Below, piece by piece: positions 21,178-30,802 of a DNA stretch of 64,000 bases. The notes under the pieces are model-generated. The model was not told where the DNA came from, did no database searches, and was given only the letters and a program-made list of their open reading frames with translations. Every line of letters starts with the position of its first letter. The stretch's first letter is position 1. Source of the DNA: Pristionchus mayeri (Eukaryota > Nematoda > Chromadorea > Rhabditida > Neodiplogasteridae); assembly GCA_036245805.1 (NCBI GenBank), contig BTRK01000003.1, positions 36,163,215 to 36,227,214 of the forward strand. The letters are read 5' to 3'. The position numbers and the translations under genes are program-made.

Positions 21178-21934
21178 ATGCCTAGTGAAGCGAGTGAGAC
21201 CGGCGGAGATGCAAATGGAGAGGCGATGAAAATGATCGCTCAGATGCTCGCGGCACAGAGAGAACAGAATGAACTGTTGAGAGCACAAATGTAGAAACAG
21301 AATGAGGCCATTCAGATGCTGCTGAATGAGAGACCGGAGAGATCCGACGCGACGTCGGAGTTGTCGAATGGAACCAGACACAGAGGACCGAGCATCGATT
21401 CTCTCGAGAAGCAGATCAGAAATTTCTCGTAGAACCCAGAGGATGGGGTGACGTTTGACACGTGGATTGACCGTCACAGAGAGATATTCGAGAATGACCT
21501 GGCAGAAATGGCTGATGGTGATAAGGGAAGGTTACTGCTTCGTCACGTGGATGACAGAGTATACAAGCAGTTCACAGATCACATCATACCAAAGAGGTCA
21601 TCGGATCTCACTTTCGTAGAGATTGTCACAAAAATGCTTGTTTGGAGACAAAAGGTCTGTGTTTGAGAAGAGACTAGATGTATTCGGTCTCAAGATGTCT
21701 AAGCTGGAGTGTGATGATATCAAGGCGTTTTCATCGATCGTAAACAGAGTAGTGGAAGAGGCAGATATCAAGGACATGCCTCTGGAACAGTTCAAAGTAA
21801 TTGTGATGTTGACTGGAATTGATCTTCCCAGACACGTTGCTACGATGTTCCACGTGATGAATGAAATCAGATCTGAAGAGAAGCCGACGATTCAGTCAAT
21901 TCTTGGAGTGGTGGATACGTACAAAGAAGTGTAA
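21178..21934 (+). pseudogene. LTR retrotransposon gag, broken
   Basis: From the ATG at 21178 the frame is Gag-like: a coiled, Gln- and Glu-rich start followed by a capsid-like part with FDTWIDRHREIFEND. In-frame stops occur at 21292-21294 (TAG), 21430-21432 (TAG) and 21664-21666 (TGA). The homologous reading moves to the +1 frame near 21640, consistent with a one-base insertion, and continues to a TAA at 21932-21934, after which the same frame enters the zinc knuckles. With four lesions it cannot make Gag. Gag normally packages the element RNA. Confidence 0.75.
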
Positions 21935-21946
21935 GGAGATGCGCAT

Positions 21947-23182
21947 TTGGTGACAAACCAAACCAGTACGCACGTGAATGCAGTGAGAAACCACGGTCGA
22001 TACAGAGATCAAAGACCAAGTGGGAGTGAAACAGATCAGAAACAGCGATGTGCCGGATGTGATTGGCGGCACAGGCGATCTGAATGCCCTAACAAGGATT
22101 CCGTGTGTTTCAACTGCAATCAGACTGGTCATCATGCATGTAAATGTCCGAATGAGAAAGAAGGCGACAACGAGGAGCCAAGCCGTGAAAACAAGGCCCT
22201 TGCAATTGTGAACGAGAATGCACCGAGGGATTTGTCGTTCGACATCGAAATGAGAATCAACGGGAGGGCTGTCACAATGATCGCAGATACGGGATCTGAT
22301 TTGACCATCATTTCGGAGGAATCTTGGATAAAGGCAGGAAGGCCACTACGTGTACGGACCAAGGAAAATGCGATGTGTGCTTATGCGTCGAGTCTGAAGT
22401 TGACGGGATTATGCCAGCTGGATATCGGATTGAATGGAGTGACGATAAGAAGCAGAGTGTTCATCAGTAAATCGAAGTTGAATATCCTCGGAAAGGACAA
22501 CTTCAGGAAATTCTTTCAGCTGATTCCCAGATCGGTGAAAGTGTGTGAAGTGGAACCGAGGAACATGAGTTCGGTTGACCGCAGTGCGGGACCACTCATG
22601 TACAAAGCGACTGACCTCAAGGAGAGGTCGCCCGAGAACAGAGTGACTGACCAAGAGAAGGAGTCATCTGAGGAACTAGTGATTGACCTAGTAGAGGGAT
22701 CACTAGAGGAATCCGCAGTTGACCTACAGGAGGGACTGCCCGAGAACAGAGTGACTGACCAAGAGAAGGGGTCACCTGAGGAACTAGTGATTGACCTAGT
22801 AGAGGGATCACTAGAGGAATCTGCAGTTGACCTACAGGAGGGACTGCCCGAGAATACAGCGACTGACCACAGTGAGGGGTCGCTCGATGAATCAGTGATT
22901 GACCTAAAAGAGGGATCACTGAGGAGACTACGTAAGCCCGGATCAGGCGAGAACTGTGGAAGTTCGTTGAATTCTGATTGCCATGAGGAGGCATTCAGTG
23001 GCGATCCTGGGGCTGATGAGACGTGTCTCGAGAATTCAATCAAAGAGAGAACGATTTTCCACGATGAGGGTCCGCCTGAAAAGTGGCCATTGTCAGAATC
23101 GAGAGACATGAATTGCCAGGATGAATTACAGAATTACAGAATATTTATCAGGAGTCGCAAAGTTGCGCTGATCAGGCTTTAG
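21947..23182 (+). CDS. LTR retrotransposon zinc knuckle and aspartic protease frame with acidic repeats
   Basis: An open frame of 411 codons. Residues about 32-68 hold two CCHC-type knuckles, the second CFNCNQTGHHACKC being canonical (CX2CX4HX4C). From about residue 100 comes a retropepsin-like domain with IADTGSDLTII as active site and LNILGKDNF downstream. The C-terminal third is acidic and contains a 36-residue unit twice (108-bp DNA repeat from 22634 and 22742) plus a degenerate third. It ends at a TAG at 23180-23182, exactly where the antisense LINE begins. It is in frame with the second half of the broken gag, so it may once have been part of one polyprotein. Confidence 0.8.
   Translation: MVTNQTSTHVNAVRNHGRYRDQRPSGSETDQKQRCAGCDWRHRRSECPNKDSVCFNCNQTGHHACKCPNEKEGDNEEPSRENKALAIVNENAPRDLSFDIEMRINGRAVTMIADTGSDLTIISEESWIKAGRPLRVRTKENAMCAYASSLKLTGLCQLDIGLNGVTIRSRVFISKSKLNILGKDNFRKFFQLIPRSVKVCEVEPRNMSSVDRSAGPLMYKATDLKERSPENRVTDQEKESSEELVIDLVEGSLEESAVDLQEGLPENRVTDQEKGSPEELVIDLVEGSLEESAVDLQEGLPENTATDHSEGSLDESVIDLKEGSLRRLRKPGSGENCGSSLNSDCHEEAFSGDPGADETCLENSIKERTIFHDEGPPEKWPLSESRDMNCQDELQNYRIFIRSRKVALIRL
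22634..22930 (+). repeat. 108-bp coding tandem repeat
   Basis: Two near-identical 108-bp units (from 22634 and 22742) and a diverged partial third encode the acidic motif with VIDLVEGSLEESAVDLQEG. The unit length is a multiple of three, so the frame is preserved. Confidence 0.85.
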
Positions 23183-24762
23183 GTGGTCCATTCTTCATCA
23201 GTTAAGCTCCACCATTTCCTGCCCTTCCCTCTTGCTATCTCGTTTCTCCATCTCTCCCGAGGTCTTCCCTGTCCTCTGCTGTTAGCTCTGGTGTAAGGGA
23301 TCCATGTTGTTAACCTCCTTGTCCACCGTTCGTCCATTCTTCGGATCTTATTTGCCCAGTTCATCTTTCGTCTAGTTGCTTCCTCTACCCAGTCAACGAC
23401 TCCTGTTTCCATTCGCACTCGTTCGTTACTCCATCGATCCATCCATGTTACTCCAATCATGCGCCTCTCCATTTTTCTCTGCGCAACTCGCAGCACTTGT
23501 TTGTCTGACTCTCTCATTGTCCAAGCTTCGCAGCCATAAAGCACGGTCGACATGAGACAAGCGTTGAAGGCGCGTTTCCTTATCTCTCTGTTGACAGTCG
23601 CGTGTTTGAGTAAATGGCCAATGTTTCTCCAAGCGAGCCATGCGCACTGGATCCGGCGTTTGACTTCAATTGAGGGGTCCAATGGGAGGGAGATCCAACT
23701 TCCTAGATATTTTGCACCATCTTTGTACTCAAAGATTCCTCCATCGACTTCGATCTGTTCTCTATTTGTTGCACTCGAAGTCAGCAAGATGGATTTTCGT
23801 GGGTGAACTTCGAGTCCAACTCTTCCAGCCGCATGAATAACTTTTGTCAACATTCTCCTCAATTCAACTCTGTTTTTCGCTACAATAATGACATCGTCTG
23901 CGTATGATAAGGTGGTCAGCTGCTTTCCATCAATAGTCATCCCATCTCCATCCCAATCAACGCTGTCGAGAGCCATACGTAAGACGCAGTTGAAAAGTTT
24001 CGGAGATATTGTGTCGCCCTGTTTCACTCCTCTCTTCACTCTCACTTCGACCGCACGTTCGTTTACTTGAATTCGGGTATTTGTTCCTTCATAGAATCTT
24101 CGAAGCACATCGATCAAACGTGAATGGATTCCTTGGGTTTGGAGAGCTTGCCAAACGGCTGGCCATTCAACGCTATCAAACGCTTTCTTGAAATCTATCA
24201 GTGCCAGGTGAATGGGTATTTTGTACTCGGTGGTTCTCTCGATAAGTTGATTGATGGAGTGAATGTGATCAACAGTCGAGTATCCAGGTCTGAACCCTGC
24301 TTGGCTGGTATCTTCTGCCTGTTCTAGCAGTGGGAGGATTCGATTGAGAATAGCTTTTGTCGCGACTTTGCATATAACACTCAGTAGGCTGATCGGACGA
24401 TAGTTGCTGATATCTGATGAGTCTCCGCCTTTGTGCAACAGGGTTACTCTCGAAGTCAGGAATTTCGGAGGAATTTCTTCTCCTGAGAGAATCCCATTGA
24501 GCATCCGCGTGATCAATGGAGTAACTGCGGCTTCAGACAGAATGAGCATGTCAGGCTTCACTTTATCATCACCAGCAGCGTGCCCGATTCGGAGACTTTG
24601 TATTGCATACGAGATTTCTTCTCTCAAGAAAGGCAGGATAGGTTCTGTTGATGGCGTGATAGCGAATGGAAGAGGCACTTTTGGAGTATATAGACTCTCG
24701 AAGAATGATCTGGTCGTATTGCTCATCAGTAGAAGCGGAAGTGGGGGCATAAACGACGACAA
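23179..24762 (-). pseudogene. RTE-like LINE reverse transcriptase inside the LTR element
   Basis: A 527-codon frame with a complete reverse-transcriptase core: YRPISLLSVICK, QAGFRPGYSTVDHIHSI, ALIDFKKAFDSVEW, GVKQGDTISPKLF and the catalytic LSYADDVIIVA, followed by the RTE C-terminal region. This order and wording match RTE-clade LINEs. The endonuclease upstream (24762-25090) is broken: its start (IGNINARSL) and VYAPTSAS block remain in other frames but the GDFN and SDHR blocks are deleted. The frame ends at the junction with LTR-element sequence, with no LINE 3' UTR or tail, so the piece is truncated on that side. Alone it cannot retrotranspose, although the RT core looks intact. Confidence 0.85.
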
Positions 24763-25090
24763 GATACAGTTTCAGTGTGGGCAGAGTGAGCAGCGCCACC
24801 CTGTCACTTACACCTGTAAACTTGATCGAACTAGCCAGTCTATCTCTGACCACGAAAGCGACACCTTTATGAGACTGGGTGCCACCACTATGGTACAGAG
24901 TAGAAGAAGAGAGGGGTAAGCATACCGTCCCTTCGCCCACGATTCTTGCCTCGGTGACACAGACGACGTCGTAGCGGAGTTTGGCCAGAGCTCGATCGAA
25001 CTCCTCTTGACGTGTCTTCGAAGAGAGTGAGCGGGCATTGATGTTGCCGATGATGAATGTTGCCAGGATGAGGCACGTAGTAAAGATCTG
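24763..25090 (-). pseudogene. LINE endonuclease N-terminal fragment
   Basis: Pieces of an APE-type endonuclease in more than one frame: IGNINARSL, VCVTEARIVGEG, HSGGTQSHKGVAFVV and VYAPTSASTDEQYDQ. They align with the intact endonuclease at 7065-8162 (IGTLNARTL, VAVQEARIVGL, HSGGATARHGVAFLL and NAYAPTSAYDDAVYDD). A deletion after the last block joins it directly to the region before RT. Confidence 0.75.
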
Positions 25091-25501
25091 ATGGCAAAGG
25101 CGTGGGAACGGAATCGTGTAAGAAGTGAATCACGAATGTTCATAATGAACGGAAATGAATCCGTGCTTGACGATGAGGGTAACGACTGTGATACGTCACG
25201 TACACTCACAACGTCAACGCCATCGAGCTCAAGTGCAACGACAACGTCAACGAGTTCAAGTGCACCGACATCTGCATCGTGTTCAAGTGTGCATCAACGA
25301 GGGCATCTACACGAGTTGTCGTCCAGTCTCGCTATGCAGCGTCCGTCGATGAAAGAACGAGCCCACAGAAGTAGTGGAGAACGACAGTACGACACTCGGA
25401 AAGAGCCCCTATGTGCTTCGACCGTGGCCCATTGATTATTGCATCGTCGTAATTGTCTATTATGTATCAGATTCACCCTCAGTTTGAATCTTGGAGGGAG
25501 G
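25091..25501 (+). other. 3' internal part of the LTR element
   Basis: A 114-codon plus frame rich in Ser and Thr (25091-25435) made of low-complexity CAACGTCAACGAGTTCAAGT-like units. No pol motif was found. The polypurine tract lies at the end. This may be the remnant downstream of the lost pol region. Confidence 0.4.
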
Positions 25502-25803
25502 TGTTGTGTAAAGGCCCTTGCCTTGTACCCATACTCAATTAGCATACGTGCAGACCACACTCCCCTCTCCCCTCGTCTAGTGCAGATTGCACTCTCCCCT
25601 CCTCTCCCCATTGTCTATTAGCATGTCAACTGTTAATGACCCTGTCTCGCATATTCAGAACGAGTCCGCCCGACTCGTCTCTCGCCCTCTCTTCTTTCCT
25701 TCTTCCCTGTTTCTCTTGTATTGAGCGGTTGCTCTCTCTTGCCCTGCAATAAAGCTCGGTTCCCTCTTTGCTCTTGGAGTACGGGACAGGCGACTACACA
25801 ACA
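25502..25803 (+). repeat. 3' LTR
   Basis: 302 bp, identical to the 5' LTR except for A at 25748, which forms AATAAA. It is preceded by the purine tract and followed by the GAGAT duplication. Confidence 0.95.
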
Positions 25804-25971
25804 GAGATCGTGCTAATAAATCGAATTTTGGTTCTTTCTCATTATTCACTCATTCAGGGAGAGACCCGACGTAGTTGTCTACACATTGCTGGTCATTTGC
25901 TTCATGATTCATCCAGAAATCGTTCGGGATCGTTGATAGTTGATGCGGAGACAGGCACAAGTTCACTCTCA

Positions 25972-26583
25972 CAAGGGGTCGGCAAAAGTCAACGGAGGCT
26001 TTTCTTCAAATGATCCTTATTTGACTTTTAGCACTGATGAGGGATGCTCAAATGTGCTTTCAAAAGTAGCGGAAGCAAACTTTGGCCCACCGAAAAAATC
26101 GATTAAAAAATGCTATGAAATTCGATTTTAGGTCATATCTCAGTTCAAAATGATCATTTTAATATTGTAAAGAGTGCTAGAGAAAGATCTCGACGAGTAG
26201 AACACATTCTCCGAAGTGGACCGAAACTCTAAAATGACTGGTTCTCGAGATATTTAAAAAAAAAAACTTATTTTTATGACCATTTGAAGATTATTTCTGA
26301 AATATCTCGAGAACCAGTCATTTTAGCGTTTCGGTCCACTTCGAAGAATTTGTTCTACTCGTCGATATCTTTCTCTAGCACTCTTTAAAATATTAAAATG
26401 ATCATTTTGAACAGAGATATGACCACAAATCGAATTTCATAGCGATTTTTAATCGATTTTTTCGGTTGGCCAAAGTTCGCTTCCGCTACTTTTGAAAGCG
26501 CATTTCAGCATCCCTCATCAGTGCTAAAAGTCCCATAAGGATCATTTGGAGAAAAGCCTCCGTTGACTTTTGCCGACCCCTTG
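25972..26583. repeat. Palindromic element with TCA target duplication
   Basis: Arms of about 285 bp (25972-26255 and 26300-26583) are inverted copies around a short loop. Ends read CAAGGGGTCGGCAAAAGTC and its complement, flanked by TCA at 25969-25971 and 26584-26586. The duplication is confirmed because it splits a coding exon of the paralogue gene. Related ends occur at 29449-29733 and 42050-43223. Confidence 0.88.
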
Positions 26584-26621
26584 TCAGCTGCTCGATATTC
26601 GCCCACGAACGCGCTCTTCAC

Positions 26622-26747
26622 CTCAAGAAACTGTTTTCAGACCAAATTTCGTTTATAGATTTCGCTTTCCATGGACCGGATCTTTTCTAGCTTAGACAAT
26701 CACGATTTCTGTTATTCCCAACTATAATAACATTGGACTGCAGTTAC
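26622..26747. other. Intron of the decayed paralogue
   Basis: Sequence between the last two exons of the decayed membrane-protein copy; no other feature. Confidence 0.5.
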
Positions 26748-27385
26748 CTTGACTTTGTAGTCTTCTTGGGAACACGACATCAACCCCCAGTAATTTCGCA
26801 TTTCGAAGAGCTGAATAGTTAAATCAAGATGGCTTGAATGCGATGTAACTGAGCGTAAATCGCTGATGCATATTTTTTCTTAATAACATACTTGCGTCGT
26901 TACGAATAACCTCACAGCTGCCGCGGTAAAGTATTCCGCGAGGGCTTCTCGAACTGGCACTGTAATTCGACTCAGTTCGTTTACATCATTGTTTGTGTAG
27001 TGCAATAGTTGCGTTGCTACTATATTCACGAACTAGCATATTGTTTTGGTCTTGATAACTGTAAACACAGTTAAAATAAAAAAAAAAGATCAGCTCATGA
27101 CAAATGTCGAGTTCAAAACTCGTCGTATGAACTTAAGAACTGCTTCACTGAAACGGGTCTTGCTTTCGATGAATTGCAGATTTTGGATCCATACTGACGA
27201 ACACATAACGCAAACGCAGAAGCAAACGAACCGGAGTTGCGCTAGTAGGGATGACAACTGGATGACCAAATATCAACAATCATAGATGAAGATACAAATT
27301 TAGTTCGTGGTTTAGTTTCCTTCTGTTATCATCGATATAATTGTGTTGTCTATTCGAAGTGCAACGGCGTTCATCTTGGACGAGT

Positions 27386-27470
27386 AATAGTCTGACTGTC
27401 CTCCTCTTGCTCGCTCTCTCGTCTCTTAGATCTACGAGAGAGTGTGCGGATTTGATAGAGTCAGACCATT
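27386..27470. repeat. Hairpin MITE (family H) in exon 3 of the decayed paralogue
   Basis: Ends AATAGTCTGACT / AGTCAGACCATT around arms with CTCTCTCG and CGAGAGAG. It separates the reading ending MMLFTL from the CGTCCAAG that ends the exon in the intact gene, so it is an exonic insertion. It also brings a stop codon. Confidence 0.75.
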
Positions 27471-27661
27471 GAGCGTGAATAGCATCATGTAACTGCATAA
27501 TGATGCGATCCCGCCAATGATCACGTACGGAATGAGCCATTTCACTGAGAATATTTCCTTTTTTTCCCGAAATAGATATTTTACTCCCACAAGTTTAAAA
27601 AAAACGTGATTTTTGCTGCCCTTGTTCAATACATTAATCGATATCTTTCATTTGAAAATTA

Positions 27662-27882
27662 ATGGCGTGGAAATTTTAGAGGAGAACTTCACAAATTTGA
27701 ATTCCCGCAATTCCATATCTCTGCTCCCAGTAGAGCTAGCCACTTGAAAATTGGAATATGGGGTTGTTTTTACGTTTCCACCCCAAATTCCAATTTTCAA
27801 GTCTCTAGCTCTACTGGGAGCCGAGATATGAAATTGCGGGAATTTAAATTTCTGAAGTTCTCCTTGAAAATTTCCACGCCAT
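27662..27882. repeat. Palindromic element with ATGGCGTGGAAATTT ends
   Basis: Arms of about 95 bp are inverted copies (ATGGCGTGGAAATTT ... AAATTTCCACGCCAT) around a short spacer. It lies in the second intron of the decayed paralogue, next to the donor. A related half-sequence (AGATATGATATTGCGGGATTT) is in an intron near 59760. Confidence 0.7.
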
Positions 27883-28343
27883 AAAACACAACTCACGCGT
27901 CCAATAAACGTCCTGCTTAATGCAAGTGATATGAAACTCGAAAACCATTGACACCAAGTATATTTTCGGGTGAGAAAAATGAGCGAGCGAATGATGAAAC
28001 GTGGAATGTTTTCGTCACAACACATCTTTACCATCATAATCACGGAACTAGAATAAGTATGCATTTCTGATCGGATTTACATTGGAAATGATTGCATCAT
28101 CACTATGTAAAAGCCTCTAATTTGTAGAGATGTCAAGTATGGTGCGCATGATTCATCGATGAATTAGTTATTCATGGTTAAAATTTTAGCTTCATTAAAC
28201 TTATTTTTCAACGAATACTTCAGCTCAATAGCCCGCTTAAGCTCACCAGTATTAGCACTTCGTGCAGCAGCACAACTTAGGAAGGTGTAGTACCACCGGA
28301 AATATAGAGTGCTCAAAACGAGCACACGAGCTACGATTTGCGC

Positions 28344-29448
28344 CTGAATGTTAATTTTTTTCGCACTTTCACACGTGCGGAGAATAGAAGGAAGCTCGCT
28401 CGGACTACCCCCAAGATCGTACTGGATTGCTAATATATTGATCTCTGGAACAAGAAAACATTTGTATAATCAAACTCTCATAACATTTGCTAAAATGCGT
28501 CGAACGATAGTCCAAATTGTAGCAGTCGCGTAAAAAAGGTCTGCAAGCGATTTATTATTAACTGAAACAGTGGAAACCGCAGGTTGGACTCGTAAGCTAT
28601 TTTATTTGTTTTCTTCAAAAGATAATCATTAATCATGTACCGAAACACCCACCCGCTCTTTTCTAGGAAGGATTTATCACTCAACATTTCGAGAACACTT
28701 GACTACACTGGTAGCCATACCACTGGTAGCCATTTTGCAGCATGCCTCGACTAGAATGAAAATTGGTGGAATAGTAGCTCTAGTTATTGACGCCTAAAAA
28801 TATCTCAGAGAGAAAGTCAATTTTGAAGTAAATGTTGAGAATTCAGGTTGGACGGTTGTAAATTATGTTTTCGAAACCTGGGAGATCGAATACGTATTGA
28901 AAATCGACCATTTGCTCATTTCTTTAAAAAATCTAAATTTTCAAATCTCGAAACTTTCGAAAAAAATTAAAAAGGAAACATGTGTGTATTTGTATGTAAA
29001 GTGTACAAACTATGAACTGCAATCAATCAACCCTTTACAATCAAGTGACGGTATTTTCTAAATCGTGATAATTAAGACGAAGAATTCCTTCAGAATCTAC
29101 CGCAACGTGCTCAATTCTGCGATATCGTCCTTGAAAAAATCTACCAAGACATCATTCGAATAGGCATCTCATAATGATCAAATTGTGTGGAATTAAAATC
29201 CAATTAATGAAATATGCCTGACATACGACAATTATTTTTATTATTGATTCGTATCAAAATTTGAAACCCTCTATCTAACTAGTCGAAGTGGAAGACCGAT
29301 TCCTCCCTCTCCCAATTATTTACTCTTCCGCATTGCATGCTTATTGAAGCAATGTTGCTGTGTATTGTGTACATCAATTTGAATAAATGCAATAGCTATG
29401 TTTCCATGCGGATGTGCTCTCGAATCTTTGATCAAATGAAGAGACTGA
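28344..29448. other. No gene recognised; contains a segment shared with 41.6 kb
   Basis: Short frames only. About 29335-29445 resembles 41620-41745, both with TTTCCATGCGGATGTGCTCT-like wording and a GATCAAATGAAGAGA end. The shared stretch is noncoding in all frames that I read. Confidence 0.4.
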
Positions 29449-29733
29449 CAAGGAATGGCCGCGAGGGTAGGTTGGAGTTTTTCAAAGAGACCTAGCGAGA
29501 TCGAAAGATTTCATGTGTTTCATATCTGCTGAGCATGGATGTCTGCGCTCATAGTCGGGAGAGGTAAAACACCGTTAATTTACCAGGTTATTTCCTGAAA
29601 TTCCACTACCACCCAGCCGTCCACAGAGGCCTTCAGAAGATATGGAAAACATAGACGTTCATAGAATTTGATCCTCTTTCGATCCCGCTAGGTTTCTTCC
29701 AAAACTCCAACCTGCCCTCGCGGTCATCCCTGG
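29449..29733. repeat. Palindromic element with TGA target duplication
   Basis: Ends CAAGGAATGGCCGCGAGGGT and CCCTCGCGGTCATCCCTGG are inverted copies, flanked by TGA (29446-29448 and 29734-29736). End sequence and 3-bp duplication match the element at 25972-26583. Another left end (CAAGGAATGGCCGCG) appears near 63880 at the window edge. Confidence 0.72.
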
Positions 29734-29736
29734 TGA

Positions 29737-30802
29737 GAGACAAATAAGGAATATGAGAGTGTTGAGTGTGTTGGGACGAGGCGTATCCTTTGAGTCATCT
29801 CCAACGCGCACTTTCACTTTCATTTGCTTGCTACCCTACATCAGATTAGCATCAAACTTCTCCCAAATTTCAGTACTTACCACAATATCTTCACGATTTT
29901 CTCAAGATAACGTAAGAGCGGAAAGTACTACTACTATAAGTAATCAGAGGAACCCTCACGCAATTGTTCTCTTATGTTCGTGCGTCGCTTCGCTATTTTT
30001 CAGTAAAACGCGCCGTATCTGCGCAAAGTAAATAAGTATGCTGAAAAATTGCTTTTCGAAATGTTCCACATTTTCTATCATTCCCGTCTAGAGTTCTTGA
30101 AACAGTTTCACAGTCTCAACAAGTCGAGAAGAGGGAGATGATGAAGTGTTGGGAGAAAAGGTTAGAATATTTCGCATTAGTGACATCGCGTTTCGAAAGT
30201 ATAGCCCCACAATATTCGTAACCCGGCTATTTAAGATCGATATCTCGCCCCTCTCGCGTGTAAATGACCTATTTGGTGACGGGGACAATCTCTCCACACT
30301 CCATCTCTCTCATCCGACAAATATAACGAGATAACATGCAAAGTCGAGAGAGTCAGAGATAGAGGGAAATAAAGAGACAGGGAAAGAGTGAGAGCGGCTC
30401 AGAGCGGAGATTATGATCTACAAGCCGACTACCTTCAAAGGGGACCCTCTCCACTCATCGTGCTATCTCATCTATCGGAGAGACAAGAGAGTGCACATAG
30501 CGAAGATACGATTCACGGGGAAATCCATATCTTCCCAATCGCCCCGAGGGGGGGACAGCCTGAGAGTTTCGAGAGGAGAGACACGCAGGAGACATCTAGT
30601 GTCGGCCGAGAGCCGAGATGCGCGCCCCGCCTGCAGCAGCGGAGCCAAAACGAGTGTGTTTTGTTTTGTTTTGGTGTAGAAATTATTGTCATTTTCAAAA
30701 CACGACATATCGATCATATTTTGAGTTGGTGGCAGGTGAGTATAATAAATATTTAGTTACATTATAATTGCGAATTTGTGGCTAAGGAAAGGGTTATTTC
30801 AG
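29737..30802. other. Upstream region of the DM-domain gene
   Basis: An open frame at 30388-30756 runs to a GTGAGT donor after WWQ in the phase needed by the first DM exon, so it could be an upstream exon or an untranslated leader; its composition is not convincing. A hairpin-like CTCTCTC / GAGAGAG pair lies at about 30300-30360. Confidence 0.35.

Larger units (their letters stand above)
20420..25803 (+). mobile_element. LTR retrotransposon, nonautonomous, carrying an antisense LINE segment
   Basis: Two 302-bp LTRs (20420-20721 and 25502-25803) start TGTTGTGTA and end TACACAACA and differ at a single base. The element is flanked by the 5-bp duplication GAGAT (20415-20419, 25804-25808). A primer-binding candidate TGGCGATCAGTACTCACG follows the 5' LTR at 20723 and a polypurine tract GGAGGGAGG precedes the 3' LTR at 25493. 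Inside are gag, two zinc knuckles and an aspartic protease, the order of Ty3/Gypsy-type elements. Its own RT, RNase H and integrase are absent: from 23179 on the space holds an RTE-like LINE in the opposite direction. Near-identical LTRs mean recent insertion, so the element must have been moved by proteins supplied from elsewhere. Confidence 0.9.
25902..28343 (-). pseudogene. Decayed paralogue of the 1534-3191 membrane-protein gene
   Basis: Every exon of the first gene has a counterpart here on the minus strand: about 28247-28343 (QIVARVLVLSTLYFRWYY), 27897-28000, 27544 down to about 27372, about 27140-27257 (FVCFCVCVMCSSVWI), 26892-26959, 26748-26810 (LFEMRNYWGLMSCSQEDY), and 26587-26621 plus 25902-25968. 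Two exons keep exactly the lengths of the intact gene (68 and 63 nt). Lesions: a one-base deletion and apparent loss of the acceptor AG in exon 2, an 85-bp MITE in exon 3, and a 612-bp palindrome in the last exon. Removing the palindrome and one copy of the 3-bp duplication restores continuity of the last exon. I judge it non-functional. Confidence 0.8.

Noticed and set aside
22516..23109. A 197-codon minus-strand frame opposite the protease ORF
   Set aside because: Its Ser/Asp repetitive product is the shadow of the 108-bp coding repeat on the plus strand, where protease and zinc-knuckle motifs show the real frame.
25091..25435. A Ser/Thr-rich protein gene
   Set aside because: The frame is low-complexity, lies inside the LTR element just before the 3' LTR and partly overlaps LINE endonuclease remains.
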